Shown: positions 38,495-47,571 of the stretch, in pieces | Layout of the letters: every line of letters starts with the position of its first letter | How positions within the stretch are numbered: position 1 is the stretch's first letter | Source: Candidatus Omnitrophota bacterium | GTDB lineage: Bacteria; Omnitrophota; Omnitrophia; Omnitrophales; Omnitrophaceae | DNA length: 48,064 bases | Direction: 5' to 3' | Assembly (NCBI GenBank): GCA_029561555.1 | Contig: JAKQXH010000059.1 | Coordinates: forward strand, 1 to 48,064 | Program-made: the position numbers and the translations under genes | The notes under the pieces: model-generated | Seen by the model: only the letters and a program-made list of their open reading frames with translations | Database searches by the model: none | What the model was told of the DNA's origin: nothing

Positions 38495-39943
38495 ATGCAA
38501 AAATCAAACAGGCGCCGCGGGCCGGGGAAATCCTTCGATTACCGGTCTTCCAACTCCGTTTACAAGCTGTTTCTCGATCTCGCACCGGAAAAGATCCGGG
38601 CCCTTGAGAAAAAAATCCTCCGCCTCTGCCTGAAGAAAGACTTCACTTACGAAGACAAAAAAGGAAAAGCGGCCGTCATCCCTCTCATGCTGAGGCCCCG
38701 GCTCCTCACCCGCCCCCAGCGGGACCGGATCTGGGCCATTTGTCAGATCCTGAACCGGGCTTTTGAAAAGGCGCACCGGTATTATCTGGAGGACCCGAAA
38801 ATCCGGGAGATTTTCCCTTTCGAAGAAAACGAAAAACGCTGGATCATCGACACGCTCAAAAGCCCGGCGGTCCGGCGCGGTCCCGGCGCGATCTTCTCGA
38901 GATGGGACGCCAACACCAGTTTTCACGGGAAAAAATGGCCGGAAGATTTCGTGTTTTTCGAAAATAACGGCGTCGGGGTGGGAGGGGTCTGGTATTGCCC
39001 CGTCGGCGAGGAAATCCTGCTCGAGACGGTCATCCCGGCGCTCCGAAAACTGGACCCCGGCCTTGCGCTCGAAAAAAATCACGACGCCCGTTATCTCCTG
39101 ATGAAGTTCCTGGTCCGGCACGGCGAAGCCGTCGGGAGGAAAAATCCCCTCATCGCCCTCATGATCGACCGTTCGGAACACCAGAATTTCGTGGAATTTG
39201 TCCGCCTTGAAAAATTTTTCGGGAAGCGGGGCGTGCGCGCCGTTGTGGCCGATCCCCGGGCCTTCGAATCCCGGCGGGGCGAAATTTACCATCAGGGCAG
39301 AAAAATCGACGTGATCTACCGCGACACCACGGTCCAGGAATTCGCCGCCCTCGAGAAAAAAGGCGCGAATCTCGCGGCCCTGAGGCTCGCCTTTTTGAAA
39401 AACAGGATCGTTTCCTCTATCGGAGGGGAATTCGACCACAAAAGTCTTTTTGAATTTTTCACCAATCCCGCTTTCGGGAAATACTTCACTCAGGCCGAAA
39501 GCCTTCTTTTGTCAAAACACATTCTCTGGACCCGGATGCTCCGGGAAATCAAAACGGAAGGTCCCCAGGGCCGGCCCATCGATCTGATCCCCTTTATCCG
39601 GAAAAATAAAAACCGATTCGTGATCAAACCCAACCGGCTTTTCGGGGGCGAAGGCGTCCTGATCGGAGCCCAGGCTTCGCAATCCCAGTGGGAAACCCAT
39701 ATCGGGCAGGGCCTCGCAAAACCCGGCGACAAGGTGGTTCAGGCCCACGGCACCGTTTACAAAAAACGGTTCCCGGTTTTAAAAAACGGGACGCTGGTCG
39801 CTTCCGACCAGTTTTACGTGAATACCGGCTTTATCTCGACGGCCGACGGGCTGGGAATACTGGGGCGGGTTTCCAAACGAAAGGTCGTCAACGTCGCAAG
39901 GAAAGGCGGTATTTCGGCCTTTCTGATCAGCCAACAGCCCTGA
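38495..39943 (+). CDS. ATP-grasp-like protein (similar in pattern to circularly permuted ATP-grasp / carboxylate-amine ligases)
   Basis: IDVIYRDTTVQEF; NRIVSSIGGEFDHKSLFEFFTNPAF; NRFVIKPNRLFGGEGVLIG. Confidence 0.6.
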   Translation: MQKSNRRRGPGKSFDYRSSNSVYKLFLDLAPEKIRALEKKILRLCLKKDFTYEDKKGKAAVIPLMLRPRLLTRPQRDRIWAICQILNRAFEKAHRYYLEDPKIREIFPFEENEKRWIIDTLKSPAVRRGPGAIFSRWDANTSFHGKKWPEDFVFFENNGVGVGGVWYCPVGEEILLETVIPALRKLDPGLALEKNHDARYLLMKFLVRHGEAVGRKNPLIALMIDRSEHQNFVEFVRLEKFFGKRGVRAVVADPRAFESRRGEIYHQGRKIDVIYRDTTVQEFAALEKKGANLAALRLAFLKNRIVSSIGGEFDHKSLFEFFTNPAFGKYFTQAESLLLSKHILWTRMLREIKTEGPQGRPIDLIPFIRKNKNRFVIKPNRLFGGEGVLIGAQASQSQWETHIGQGLAKPGDKVVQAHGTVYKKRFPVLKNGTLVASDQFYVNTGFISTADGLGILGRVSKRKVVNVARKGGISAFLISQQP

Positions 39944-39951
39944 TCCGGAAA

Positions 39952-41589
39952 TCATTCCGCGGGCTTGACGGCCCAAATTTCCGTCCCCTCCGGGAAAAAC
40001 GGATTCAGATAAGTCCCGACGTGCCTGAATAGAAGGGTCATCCGCTGCTGCCGGAACGCGGGAGAGATGCCGTTCATGAGGCCGGAGTGAAAGATGTCGA
40101 TTTTATAGCGGCGCGCGCCCTGGTGCTCCCAGAAAATATAATCCACGCGGTTTAAAACCGCCGGCCAGTCCCCCTGTTTCAGCGGAACGATCCCATACCC
40201 TTCTTTCCGGTGCTCTTCGGCAAAGGGGGAGAACGTGTAGAACACGATATCGGGACGGCCGAAAAAATTCTGCGTAAACCGGGCGGAAGACAGCAGGAGT
40301 TCATTTTCCACCGTAAACAGCAACACGCGGGCATTCGGCTTGGCATTTTTCGAAAGCCATTTCAATGCCTCCACCGCGGTGACTTCATCCGCTTTCAGGT
40401 AAATGTAACGGAGATGAAGCCATAATTCATTGCGCGAAAAGAAAGCAAGCAGGGCCAGCAAAACCCCGAAGGAAAGGCCCAGGGTCCAGCTCAATGCCCG
40501 GCCGCCCCGTTTCCCGCCGAAATCCTTCAGGAAAAGAAAAACGGCTTTCGCTTCGAGAACCGCGAAAGGGACCAGTAAAAATTCCGTCACGAGAAGATAC
40601 CGCTGGACGGGATCCCCCCACAGCAGAATAATCGAAAAAAATCCGGCCGCGAGAGCCAAAAAGCAAAATTGCCAGCACTCCGGGACCAGCTCGGAAACTT
40701 TCCTTTTTCGGACCCGGACGAGGTTCACGACCCGGACCGCGTAAGTGATCGCGAGAAAAAAAATCAGGTCATGCCATTGCAGCGCAAAAGTGTACCTCTG
40801 AAGATTCTCGGCCACGAGCCCGACGGACGGATGAAAAGACCGGGTGTAACCCGAAATCTGCGGCGCAAGCGTTCTTTGCATGACGAAAAAAATAAGATTG
40901 GCCGCAAAAAAAATCCCCCATTCCAATCTTCGCTTCCGGAAAGCGCAAGCCCCCGCAAACACGATCAGGGAAAACGGTAAAATCACCACGGAAGGTTCTT
41001 TGACGAAATAAAGCAGAAAAACAAGCGCGATCAAAAGCCCCATCCGGCCCGCGCGGGGCCCGGCCCGTTTTTCCGCCAGAAGGCGGTAGATGACCAGCGC
41101 CGAAAATCCCAGGCCGAGGACCTGCCAAACTTCCTGGGTCGCGAGACGCGAATAATTTTCAATCGTGCAGGGACTGAAGATCCAGGCCAGGCACCCCGCG
41201 AAGGCAAGTCCTCCGCTTCCCGAAAGCCCCCGCAATAACGCAAACAAGGCGAAAAGCGCGGCCGCCAAATTCAAATAGTGAACGGCATTCCATGCCAGCG
41301 GGTTCATGCCGAACGGCAGATAATAAAGGAAAAAGCGGATCAGCCAGTAGACGGGCCGGATCCTCCCTTCTTTTTCTTCCCCGTGAAATCCCCGTGTTTC
41401 CCACCAATTCCCGAAATCCGCCTTCATGGCCTGAAATTCACACAGGCTTTCGGCGTCATCGATCAGCGAAAAACTGGGGTTTGTAAATCTCGGCCACAGC
41501 CAGATCATGGGAAGGCAAAGCGTAACCAGCAGAAGAAAAAGGGAAGCCCGGTTGCCGTTCCCTTTTCTCCGCCCCGGAATTTCAGGCAT
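39952..41589 (-). CDS. polytopic membrane protein, GT-C-like glycosyltransferase
   Basis: Many TM segments; early loop FSLIDDAESLCEFQAMK; FFLYYLPFGMNPLAWNAVHYLNLAAALFALFALLRGL. Confidence 0.55.
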   Translation of the reverse strand: MPEIPGRRKGNGNRASLFLLLVTLCLPMIWLWPRFTNPSFSLIDDAESLCEFQAMKADFGNWWETRGFHGEEKEGRIRPVYWLIRFFLYYLPFGMNPLAWNAVHYLNLAAALFALFALLRGLSGSGGLAFAGCLAWIFSPCTIENYSRLATQEVWQVLGLGFSALVIYRLLAEKRAGPRAGRMGLLIALVFLLYFVKEPSVVILPFSLIVFAGACAFRKRRLEWGIFFAANLIFFVMQRTLAPQISGYTRSFHPSVGLVAENLQRYTFALQWHDLIFFLAITYAVRVVNLVRVRKRKVSELVPECWQFCFLALAAGFFSIILLWGDPVQRYLLVTEFLLVPFAVLEAKAVFLFLKDFGGKRGGRALSWTLGLSFGVLLALLAFFSRNELWLHLRYIYLKADEVTAVEALKWLSKNAKPNARVLLFTVENELLLSSARFTQNFFGRPDIVFYTFSPFAEEHRKEGYGIVPLKQGDWPAVLNRVDYIFWEHQGARRYKIDIFHSGLMNGISPAFRQQRMTLLFRHVGTYLNPFFPEGTEIWAVKPAE

Positions 41590-41591
41590 GT

Positions 41592-43007
41592 CTAATCCCC
41601 CCGCCCGTCCCGAAAAATCCGGGAATCATCGCTCAGGCGATTGATCAGGCGTTCCGTTGACACATAAATGATCGCGGCGCAAATAAAGAAATGCTGAAAC
41701 ATCAGGCGCCCGAATGAATTGGCCAGATGCCACTGAAGATTCAAATGGGTTACGAAATACAAAAAAGTAACGAAAACCCCGTGACCGGCAAGGGCGATCC
41801 ATAAAAAAGCCAGAATCCGTCTGGTCCGCGGAACCGCGACGGCCGATGCGCAGGATAAAATCACGCTGGCAAGTATCACCGGCCCGTTTCTCAGGAGGGA
41901 GTCCGACACAAACAAGCGGATGATCCCCCATCGGGCCAGATTTTCATGAAAACGAAAAATATCGCTTGCGACAAAAGCGGTTTGCATCCTGAGGACATTC
42001 GCATGGTTCCACAGAAGAATCCCCGGCCAGACGCAAATCAAAATCCCGAAGAAAACCCCGTAAGGCAGAAGCCGCCGGATTTTTCCCAAAAGCCCCCCGT
42101 TCTTTCCGGCAAACAGGAAAGTGAGAAAAGCGGATGCCGCCAAAATAATGCCGAGAAACAGCCCTTCGCATTTAACGAAAGAAGCGGCCCCCGAAAAAAA
42201 TACCCCCAAAAAAAGGTCCGTGTCCCATCCGTCGTCATCGTTGCGGGGCCAATCCTGCCGGAGAAAAAAGCGGATGAAATGCAAAGCGGCCATTCCGCAA
42301 ATGACCCCGACGAATCCGTCCTGGTAGCCGCTGGTGAACGCGCGCCGGTCGTAAAAAAGAACGGCCGTGAAGGGGATCAGCCAGACGGTTTTCCACCGGA
42401 CCTTCCCGAAAAACAAAGAATTAAAAGCCAGGATCCAAAGAAAATAAACCGTCGGGAAAAGCAGGCGGCCGAAGCTTTCCGAAAGAACGCCCGTGCAGCG
42501 GATAATGAGCAGCTCAAGCATGGGTCCCAGATACGGGTAATTCAGGAAATCCCATCCGGCCACCGGGGTTTCCGCGAAAGGCGGCCAGAAATAGAGGGCC
42601 CGGGTTTTGTTCCACCATGTGGCGAGCGCGTCCCAGTGAACCGCCGTCAGGGGATTGGCCAGGACGTCCAGATACGAGCAGAAAAGCAGGAAAAAGATGA
42701 TCCCCGTGCCGATCATTTCGGGGCTCACCCGCTCCGGAAAAATTCCGGCCGATTCTTCCCGCCCCGGCATCAACCGGCGGAAACTTTTGATCGCGCAAAA
42801 AACAAAAAAAACCGAAAACAAGATCGTGACGAGGATTCCGTGAAGGTTGAAGCCGTGAGCCAGGATGAGCAGAATCCCCGCCAGAGTCATCCCGAACCAC
42901 CAGCGGGAAGCCCAATAAACCTCCCGGCCGAAAAACGCCGCCCCGATGACGGCGGGAATCGCAAAAAGCGGAACGCCGGCCAGCGCGAGCCGGAGCCACT
43001 CAGCCAT
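41592..43007 (-). CDS. polytopic membrane protein, GT-C-like
   Basis: Many TM segments; VHWDALATWWNKTRALYFWPPFAETPVAGWDFLNYPYLGPMLELLIIR loop typical of GT-C proteins. Confidence 0.55.
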   Translation of the reverse strand: MAEWLRLALAGVPLFAIPAVIGAAFFGREVYWASRWWFGMTLAGILLILAHGFNLHGILVTILFSVFFVFCAIKSFRRLMPGREESAGIFPERVSPEMIGTGIIFFLLFCSYLDVLANPLTAVHWDALATWWNKTRALYFWPPFAETPVAGWDFLNYPYLGPMLELLIIRCTGVLSESFGRLLFPTVYFLWILAFNSLFFGKVRWKTVWLIPFTAVLFYDRRAFTSGYQDGFVGVICGMAALHFIRFFLRQDWPRNDDDGWDTDLFLGVFFSGAASFVKCEGLFLGIILAASAFLTFLFAGKNGGLLGKIRRLLPYGVFFGILICVWPGILLWNHANVLRMQTAFVASDIFRFHENLARWGIIRLFVSDSLLRNGPVILASVILSCASAVAVPRTRRILAFLWIALAGHGVFVTFLYFVTHLNLQWHLANSFGRLMFQHFFICAAIIYVSTERLINRLSDDSRIFRDGRGD

Positions 43008-43881
43008 TTCGTCGATCCTCCCCTGATTTCAAGTCCCGGACTTGAATCAAAAAATCCATCCACGGCCCGGCGCCCGCCGATGTAATCTGCCGGAAAAAAT
43101 CGTTCCGGACCGCCGTAAAGCTCCTGTGGTCCGTATGAATGATCGTATAGGATTCCAGATTGATTTTAATTCCGGTAATCTCAACGGTCCGGACCAAAGG
43201 AACGGCCCCACCGCTCTCCAAAGCCGTCTTCAGCATCAGGACAAAAGGCGTGGACCCCCGGCCGAAAGAGAAACGGTCGACCGGCGGATCCAGTTTGAGA
43301 AAAACCTTTTCCCCCGGCGCAACGGCGGGCCAAGCCCATTCCCCGATGACGCTCCGATCTTCATTGGAACGCAGGAGGGCCCCCTGCACCCTTACCGGTC
43401 CGGAAGGAAGCGTTTCGAATCCGATGCGAACGCCGGTCATCCGGTCATAATCCAAATCCGTCATAAAAGCCCAGACGCTCAAGGGATTTCCTCCCTGCCG
43501 GAACATGGAAACGGCATTCGCGACATGCCCTTCGCGAAGATCCGATTCACCGATATCGATCCCGACCAGCAAACGGTCGTCCGGCTTATCCCTTCTGCCG
43601 GGAAGCAAAAGATGCGTCCAGGGATAAAAACTTTTGAGCCGGGTCACGGGATAAATCGTTCGATCCGGAATCCGGTCGGTAATCCGTTTCAGATAACCGT
43701 ATCCCATATTATCGAAATCCCCGCAGGCCCTGAGCCTCCGGGTTTCCTCATCGGTCGTCAATAAAATCCGAAGGTCCGCGGGAATGAGGCCGGCAAACGA
43801 AACGGTTTTCTGAAATACGAGAGGGATCAGAATCAACAGCGGAAAAGCAACCCCGACAGCGATAAACAGCCTGTTTTTCAT
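43000..43881 (-). CDS. membrane-anchored hypothetical protein
   Basis: N-terminal hydrophobic anchor RLFIAVGVAFPLLILIPLVF; overlaps the downstream GT-C-like gene by 8 nt. Confidence 0.6.
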   Translation of the reverse strand: MKNRLFIAVGVAFPLLILIPLVFQKTVSFAGLIPADLRILLTTDEETRRLRACGDFDNMGYGYLKRITDRIPDRTIYPVTRLKSFYPWTHLLLPGRRDKPDDRLLVGIDIGESDLREGHVANAVSMFRQGGNPLSVWAFMTDLDYDRMTGVRIGFETLPSGPVRVQGALLRSNEDRSVIGEWAWPAVAPGEKVFLKLDPPVDRFSFGRGSTPFVLMLKTALESGGAVPLVRTVEITGIKINLESYTIIHTDHRSFTAVRNDFFRQITSAGAGPWMDFLIQVRDLKSGEDRRNG

Positions 43882-43966
43882 CGAGCTCCTTTTTTGGGCA
43901 CATCCGAAAATCCGGCTTGCGATGCAAGCCCCCTCACGAACTCATCCCCGCGGATTGCGGCGGTTT

Positions 43967-44914
43967 TCAACCCGGGGAATTGTCTTCCAGAAACCGCTCG
44001 GCATCGATCGCGGCCATGCAACCGCTCCCGACCGCGCTAACGGCTTGACGGTAGACGGCGTCCTGCACGTCCCCCGCGGCAAAAACTCCCGGAACGCTGG
44101 TCCGCGCGGTTTTCCCCCGGGTGACGATATAACCGCTTTCGTCCATTTCCAGCTGTCCCCGGAATATAGCCGTATTGGGCCGGTGTCCGATCGCAACGAA
44201 AAAGCCGCGGCAAGGCAAATCGCTTTTTTCGCCGGTCTTGACGTTCCGCAAGCGAACGCCCGAGACCTTTTCCCGCTTTTCGTCGCCGAGAATTTCCTCG
44301 ACGACGGAATCCCAAACAAATTTGATTTTCGGATTTTTAAAAGCGCGCTCCTGCATGATCTTCGACGCCCGGAGTTTGTCCCGCCGGTGGATGACCGTCA
44401 CCGTGCTCGCAAATCTCGTGAGATACCCGGCCTCCTCCATCGCCGTGTCCCCCCCCCCGACGAGCGCGATTTCCTGTCCGCGGAAGAAAAACCCGTCGCA
44501 AACCGCGCAGGCCGAAACCCCCCGCCCCATATAGTGTTTCTCCGATTCCAACCCCAAAAACACGGCGTTCGCGCCCGTCGCGACAATCAGGGTTTCCGCG
44601 AAATAATCCTTCCCGGCCGCCCAGACGCGAAAGGGCCTTTTCGACAAATCGGCCGCGGAAACGTCTTCCGAAATGAATTGCGCCCCAAAGCGCTCCGCCT
44701 GTTTCCGGATCAGCCCGGTCAGTTCGCCTCCGCCGATCCCCTCGGGAAATCCCGGAAAATTTTCAACCTCCGTCGTGATCGTCAACTGTCCCCCGGGCTG
44801 ATACCCTTCGAAAACCAAAGGGCTCAAATTGGCGCGCCCCGCGTACACGGCGGCCGTCAGGCCGGCGCATCCCGATCCGATAACGATAACTTTTTGGGAA
44901 TGAATGGGTTCCAT
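43967..44914 (-). CDS. trxB: thioredoxin-disulfide reductase
   Basis: [104 protein letters not shown]. Confidence 0.96.
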   Translation of the reverse strand: MEPIHSQKVIVIGSGCAGLTAAVYAGRANLSPLVFEGYQPGGQLTITTEVENFPGFPEGIGGGELTGLIRKQAERFGAQFISEDVSAADLSKRPFRVWAAGKDYFAETLIVATGANAVFLGLESEKHYMGRGVSACAVCDGFFFRGQEIALVGGGDTAMEEAGYLTRFASTVTVIHRRDKLRASKIMQERAFKNPKIKFVWDSVVEEILGDEKREKVSGVRLRNVKTGEKSDLPCRGFFVAIGHRPNTAIFRGQLEMDESGYIVTRGKTARTSVPGVFAAGDVQDAVYRQAVSAVGSGCMAAIDAERFLEDNSPG

Positions 44915-44940
44915 AATCGAATAAACTTTTCTAGGCAACA

Positions 44941-45170
44941 ATACCTAAGTCTTTTCGCATCTAAGGCGGAGATTTTTAGGTCCGGCAAATCTGACTGCAG
45001 CGAGCTCTCGTAACCGTTTGGAGCTTGGTCCGGGGTAAAGCCCCGGTCCAAACGGTGAGAGCGCAGGCGGTCGGACGCCGCTGGAGCGGACGAACCGCCG
45101 GTCGCGGAAGTGGATTTGCCGGACGTTACGTCTAAAATCTCATAAAACTTTTGAACACTTATTTAGGTAT
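44941..45170. repeat. ~230-bp nested palindromic element (TIR-like ends ATACCTAA/TTAGGTAT)
   Basis: Inverted repeats: GTCCGGCAAATC (44980-44991)/GATTTGCCGGAC (45113-45124); GAGATTTT.TAG/CTAAAATCTC; CCGTTTGGA/TCCAAACGG; CCGGGG-TAAAG-CCCCGG. Confidence 0.75.
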
Positions 45171-46461
45171 AAGATATCTGCGAGAGGAGAAAAAGCAAGA
45201 AAGAAATCAGCAGAAGAATCCCCGCCGTTAAAAATCCGGCCGGAGATGCGTTCAGAACCAGGAGCAATGTGAACAAAATCCCGAGAACCGGAATCCAGGA
45301 AGGGACCGAAAAAACTTTTTCGGGGGCTTTCTCCTTCCTGAGTTTGACGATCAGGAGGGACAAATTCACAAACACAAAAACGACCAGAAGCAGAACCGCC
45401 GTCGATTGCGCCAGCTGCTTCAGGGTCCCCGTTACGGCCAGGACCAGGGCAATCAGGAAAACGACGATCACCGCGATATGCGGCGTCCGGTGCTTCGGGT
45501 GAACCACTCTCAGGACTCTCGGGACCAGCCGGTCTCCCGCCATCCCGTATAAAAGGCGGGAGCTCATCACGAAATTGACCAAAGCGGTGTTCGTCATGGC
45601 GAAAAGAACGATAATCCCGAACACCCCTTTCGGCATCCAGGGGGCCCCCCGCTCCACCACAAGCATCAAAGGGGCCTGCGATTCCGAAAGCTCTCGGTAA
45701 GGAACGGCCGAAACCACGGCCAGAGTCGTTAAAATATACAGCAGTCCGACCACCGCCAGAGAAATGATAATCGCCCGGGGAATGGTCTTTCCGGGATCCC
45801 GGGTCTCTTCGCCGGCCTTGACCATGTCTTCAAAACCGATAAACGCGTAAAAAGCGAGGACCGAGCCCTGGAAAATAGCGAAAAATTTCTGGGACGGCAT
45901 GCTCAAAACGGGAGGAAATTCGAAATAATCGACTTTTCCCACATACCGGATCCCCGCAAAAATGACGATCAACAGTCCCGTCACTTCCACCGCGGTGCAG
46001 ACCACATTGGTCATGGAAGATTCATTCATCCCCTTCCAGACAATCACCGCCAGCGCGAAAAGAAAAAGAAGAACGACCCCCGTCCCGGGAATCGACGGGA
46101 AAATCGCGCGGACATACCCGGCGAAAGCCTGTGAAACCACCGCCATTGAATTCACGCCGGACATTAAAACAAAAAAACCGAGCGCGTAGGACAAAAGCGG
46201 GCGGCGGAACGCGCGAAAGGTGTAATGGGCCTCGCCTCCGGCGCGGGGATACCGCGCTCCCAGCTCGGCATAAGAAAGTCCGGTCAGGGCCGCGACGAAA
46301 AGCGAGAGAAGAAAAGGCATCCAACAGGCATTGCCCACCATCCCGGCAACGGTCCCGATCAAAGCGTAGACCCCGGCGCCCAAAATATCGCCGACGCCGT
46401 AAGCGGCGAGGGAAAAAAGCCCGAGCGTTCGTTTGAGTCTTCCGCTCCGCTCCCGGCTCAT
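45163..46461 (-). CDS. APC-family amino acid permease
   Basis: LKRTLGLFSLAAYGVGDILGAGVYALIGTVAGMVG; SYAELGARYPRAGGEAHYTFRAF; AFYAFIGFEDMVKAGEETRDPGKTIPRAI. Confidence 0.92.
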   Translation of the reverse strand: MSRERSGRLKRTLGLFSLAAYGVGDILGAGVYALIGTVAGMVGNACWMPFLLSLFVAALTGLSYAELGARYPRAGGEAHYTFRAFRRPLLSYALGFFVLMSGVNSMAVVSQAFAGYVRAIFPSIPGTGVVLLFLFALAVIVWKGMNESSMTNVVCTAVEVTGLLIVIFAGIRYVGKVDYFEFPPVLSMPSQKFFAIFQGSVLAFYAFIGFEDMVKAGEETRDPGKTIPRAIIISLAVVGLLYILTTLAVVSAVPYRELSESQAPLMLVVERGAPWMPKGVFGIIVLFAMTNTALVNFVMSSRLLYGMAGDRLVPRVLRVVHPKHRTPHIAVIVVFLIALVLAVTGTLKQLAQSTAVLLLVVFVFVNLSLLIVKLRKEKAPEKVFSVPSWIPVLGILFTLLLVLNASPAGFLTAGILLLISFLLFLLSQISYT

Positions 46462-46510
46462 AAAGGCACGCGATCGGTCTTTCCGCCCGAAAAACAAAAC
46501 CGGACGGAAA

Positions 46511-47101
46511 TCAACTTTCGATATCCCGGCGGGCAAACAGCGGGGTAAACCGGTATTGTGAGAGGGCCTGTGTCCCGCCTTCTTCGCGGTCCACCAGACA
46601 AACGACCTGGGCAACCTTTCCGCCGCTTTCTTCCACGGCCTTGATCGCCTGAATCGTCGATCCTCCCGTCGTCACGACGTCATCCACGATCAGAACCCGG
46701 TCGCCTTTTTTGACCTGATAGCCTTCCATCCACTTCCCCAAACCGTGCTTCTTGGGTTCCTTGCGGACGATAAAAGCCGGCACGGTTTTCCCTTTGTCCA
46801 GATAGGCCATGATGCTCAATGCCGTCACGATCGGGTCCGCCCCGATCGTCAGTCCTCCGATAGCATCGACGGCATCCCAGCGGACCATTTCCAGGACGGC
46901 GCGGGCAAATAAAACGACACGCTGCGGGAACAGCGTGATTTGCTTCCCGTCGAAATAGACCTGGCTGATTTTCCCGGACGAAAGCCGGATCGGAGCATCC
47001 AATCGGATAAAGGCAAATTCTTTCAATTGCGGCAGAAGTTCTTTCTTGATCGTCTCAAGCCTTGAGGCCCCGTCTAAAGAGCGGCCCGTTTCAGACACCA
47101 T
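46511..47101 (-). CDS. pyrE: orotate phosphoribosyltransferase
   Basis: PRPP motif DRVLIVDDVVTTGGSTIQAI; IGGLTIGADPIVTALS; VRKEPKKHGLGKWMEG. Confidence 0.92.
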   Translation of the reverse strand: MVSETGRSLDGASRLETIKKELLPQLKEFAFIRLDAPIRLSSGKISQVYFDGKQITLFPQRVVLFARAVLEMVRWDAVDAIGGLTIGADPIVTALSIMAYLDKGKTVPAFIVRKEPKKHGLGKWMEGYQVKKGDRVLIVDDVVTTGGSTIQAIKAVEESGGKVAQVVCLVDREEGGTQALSQYRFTPLFARRDIES

Positions 47102-47232
47102 CGTGTTTCTCCCTGTGCGTCAATTTCCGTTCAAAAATTTTCGGTTCCCCGCCAAATCGGATCAATCATAACAAAATCATCTTTGACCAACAATCTTTTT
47201 CGGACAAAAGCCCCGGTTCCGACGCCCTCACT

Positions 47233-47269
47233 AAAAAAATGTCCGTGGGAAGACGGGCTCCCCACGGAC
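47233..47269 (-). terminator. Rho-independent terminator of sRNA/leader unit 2
   Basis: 9-bp perfect GC-rich stem followed by A + T7 on the minus strand. Confidence 0.85.
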
Positions 47270-47325
47270 AACGGTGACGACGAAGTACCGGCGACTGCGC
47301 CCTGGGAGGGCGTCGCAGGTAGGTT
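47233..47325 (-). ncRNA. putative ~93-nt small RNA or pyrE leader (unit 2)
   Basis: Minus strand: -35 TTGAAA (47355-47360), 17-bp spacer, -10 TAAAAT (47332-47337); internal hairpin 47291-47316; terminal hairpin GTCCGTGGG-N11-CCCACGGAC (47241-47269) then ATTTTTTT. Confidence 0.6.
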
Positions 47326-47439
47326 AAGGGTATTTTAACTTTGGCTTTGAGGGTTTTCAAGTTTCTTCTTTTTGAAGATTTCCGGCGGAAATCAGGAAGG
47401 ATGGATTGAGAGACTCCAAGGAAATCCCGAAGCCCTCCG

Positions 47440-47487
47440 AAAAAAAGAAGGCCGTCCGCGGAAAGGGGATTTCTCTCCGCGAACGGC
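47440..47487 (-). terminator. Rho-independent terminator of sRNA unit 1
   Basis: GCCGTTCGCGG...CCGCGGACGGC stem followed by CTTCTTTTTTT on the minus strand. Confidence 0.8.
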
Positions 47488-47527
47488 ACTGGACTGAGCC
47501 GCCTGCAGACGGCTCTTTGAACTGGAT
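47440..47527 (-). ncRNA. putative ~88-nt small RNA (unit 1)
   Basis: Minus strand: -35 TTGTAT (47557-47562), 17-bp spacer, -10 TATAAT (47534-47539); hairpin GAGCCG-N8-CGGCTC (47496-47515); terminal hairpin 47451-47487 then CTTCTTTTTTT. Confidence 0.6.
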
Positions 47528-47571
47528 GAGCGTATTATAGGAAGGCCGGACGGAACATACAAGGGATTTTT

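Noticed and set aside
43914-43930. GGCTTGC-GAT-GCAAGCC hairpin after trxB
   Set aside because: Short perfect palindrome without a convincing T-tract; most likely a minor terminator-like or chance structure.
44980-45124. Integron attC site interpretation of the palindrome
   Set aside because: No GTTRRRY/RYYYAAC core pairs in the right places and no integrase gene in the window.
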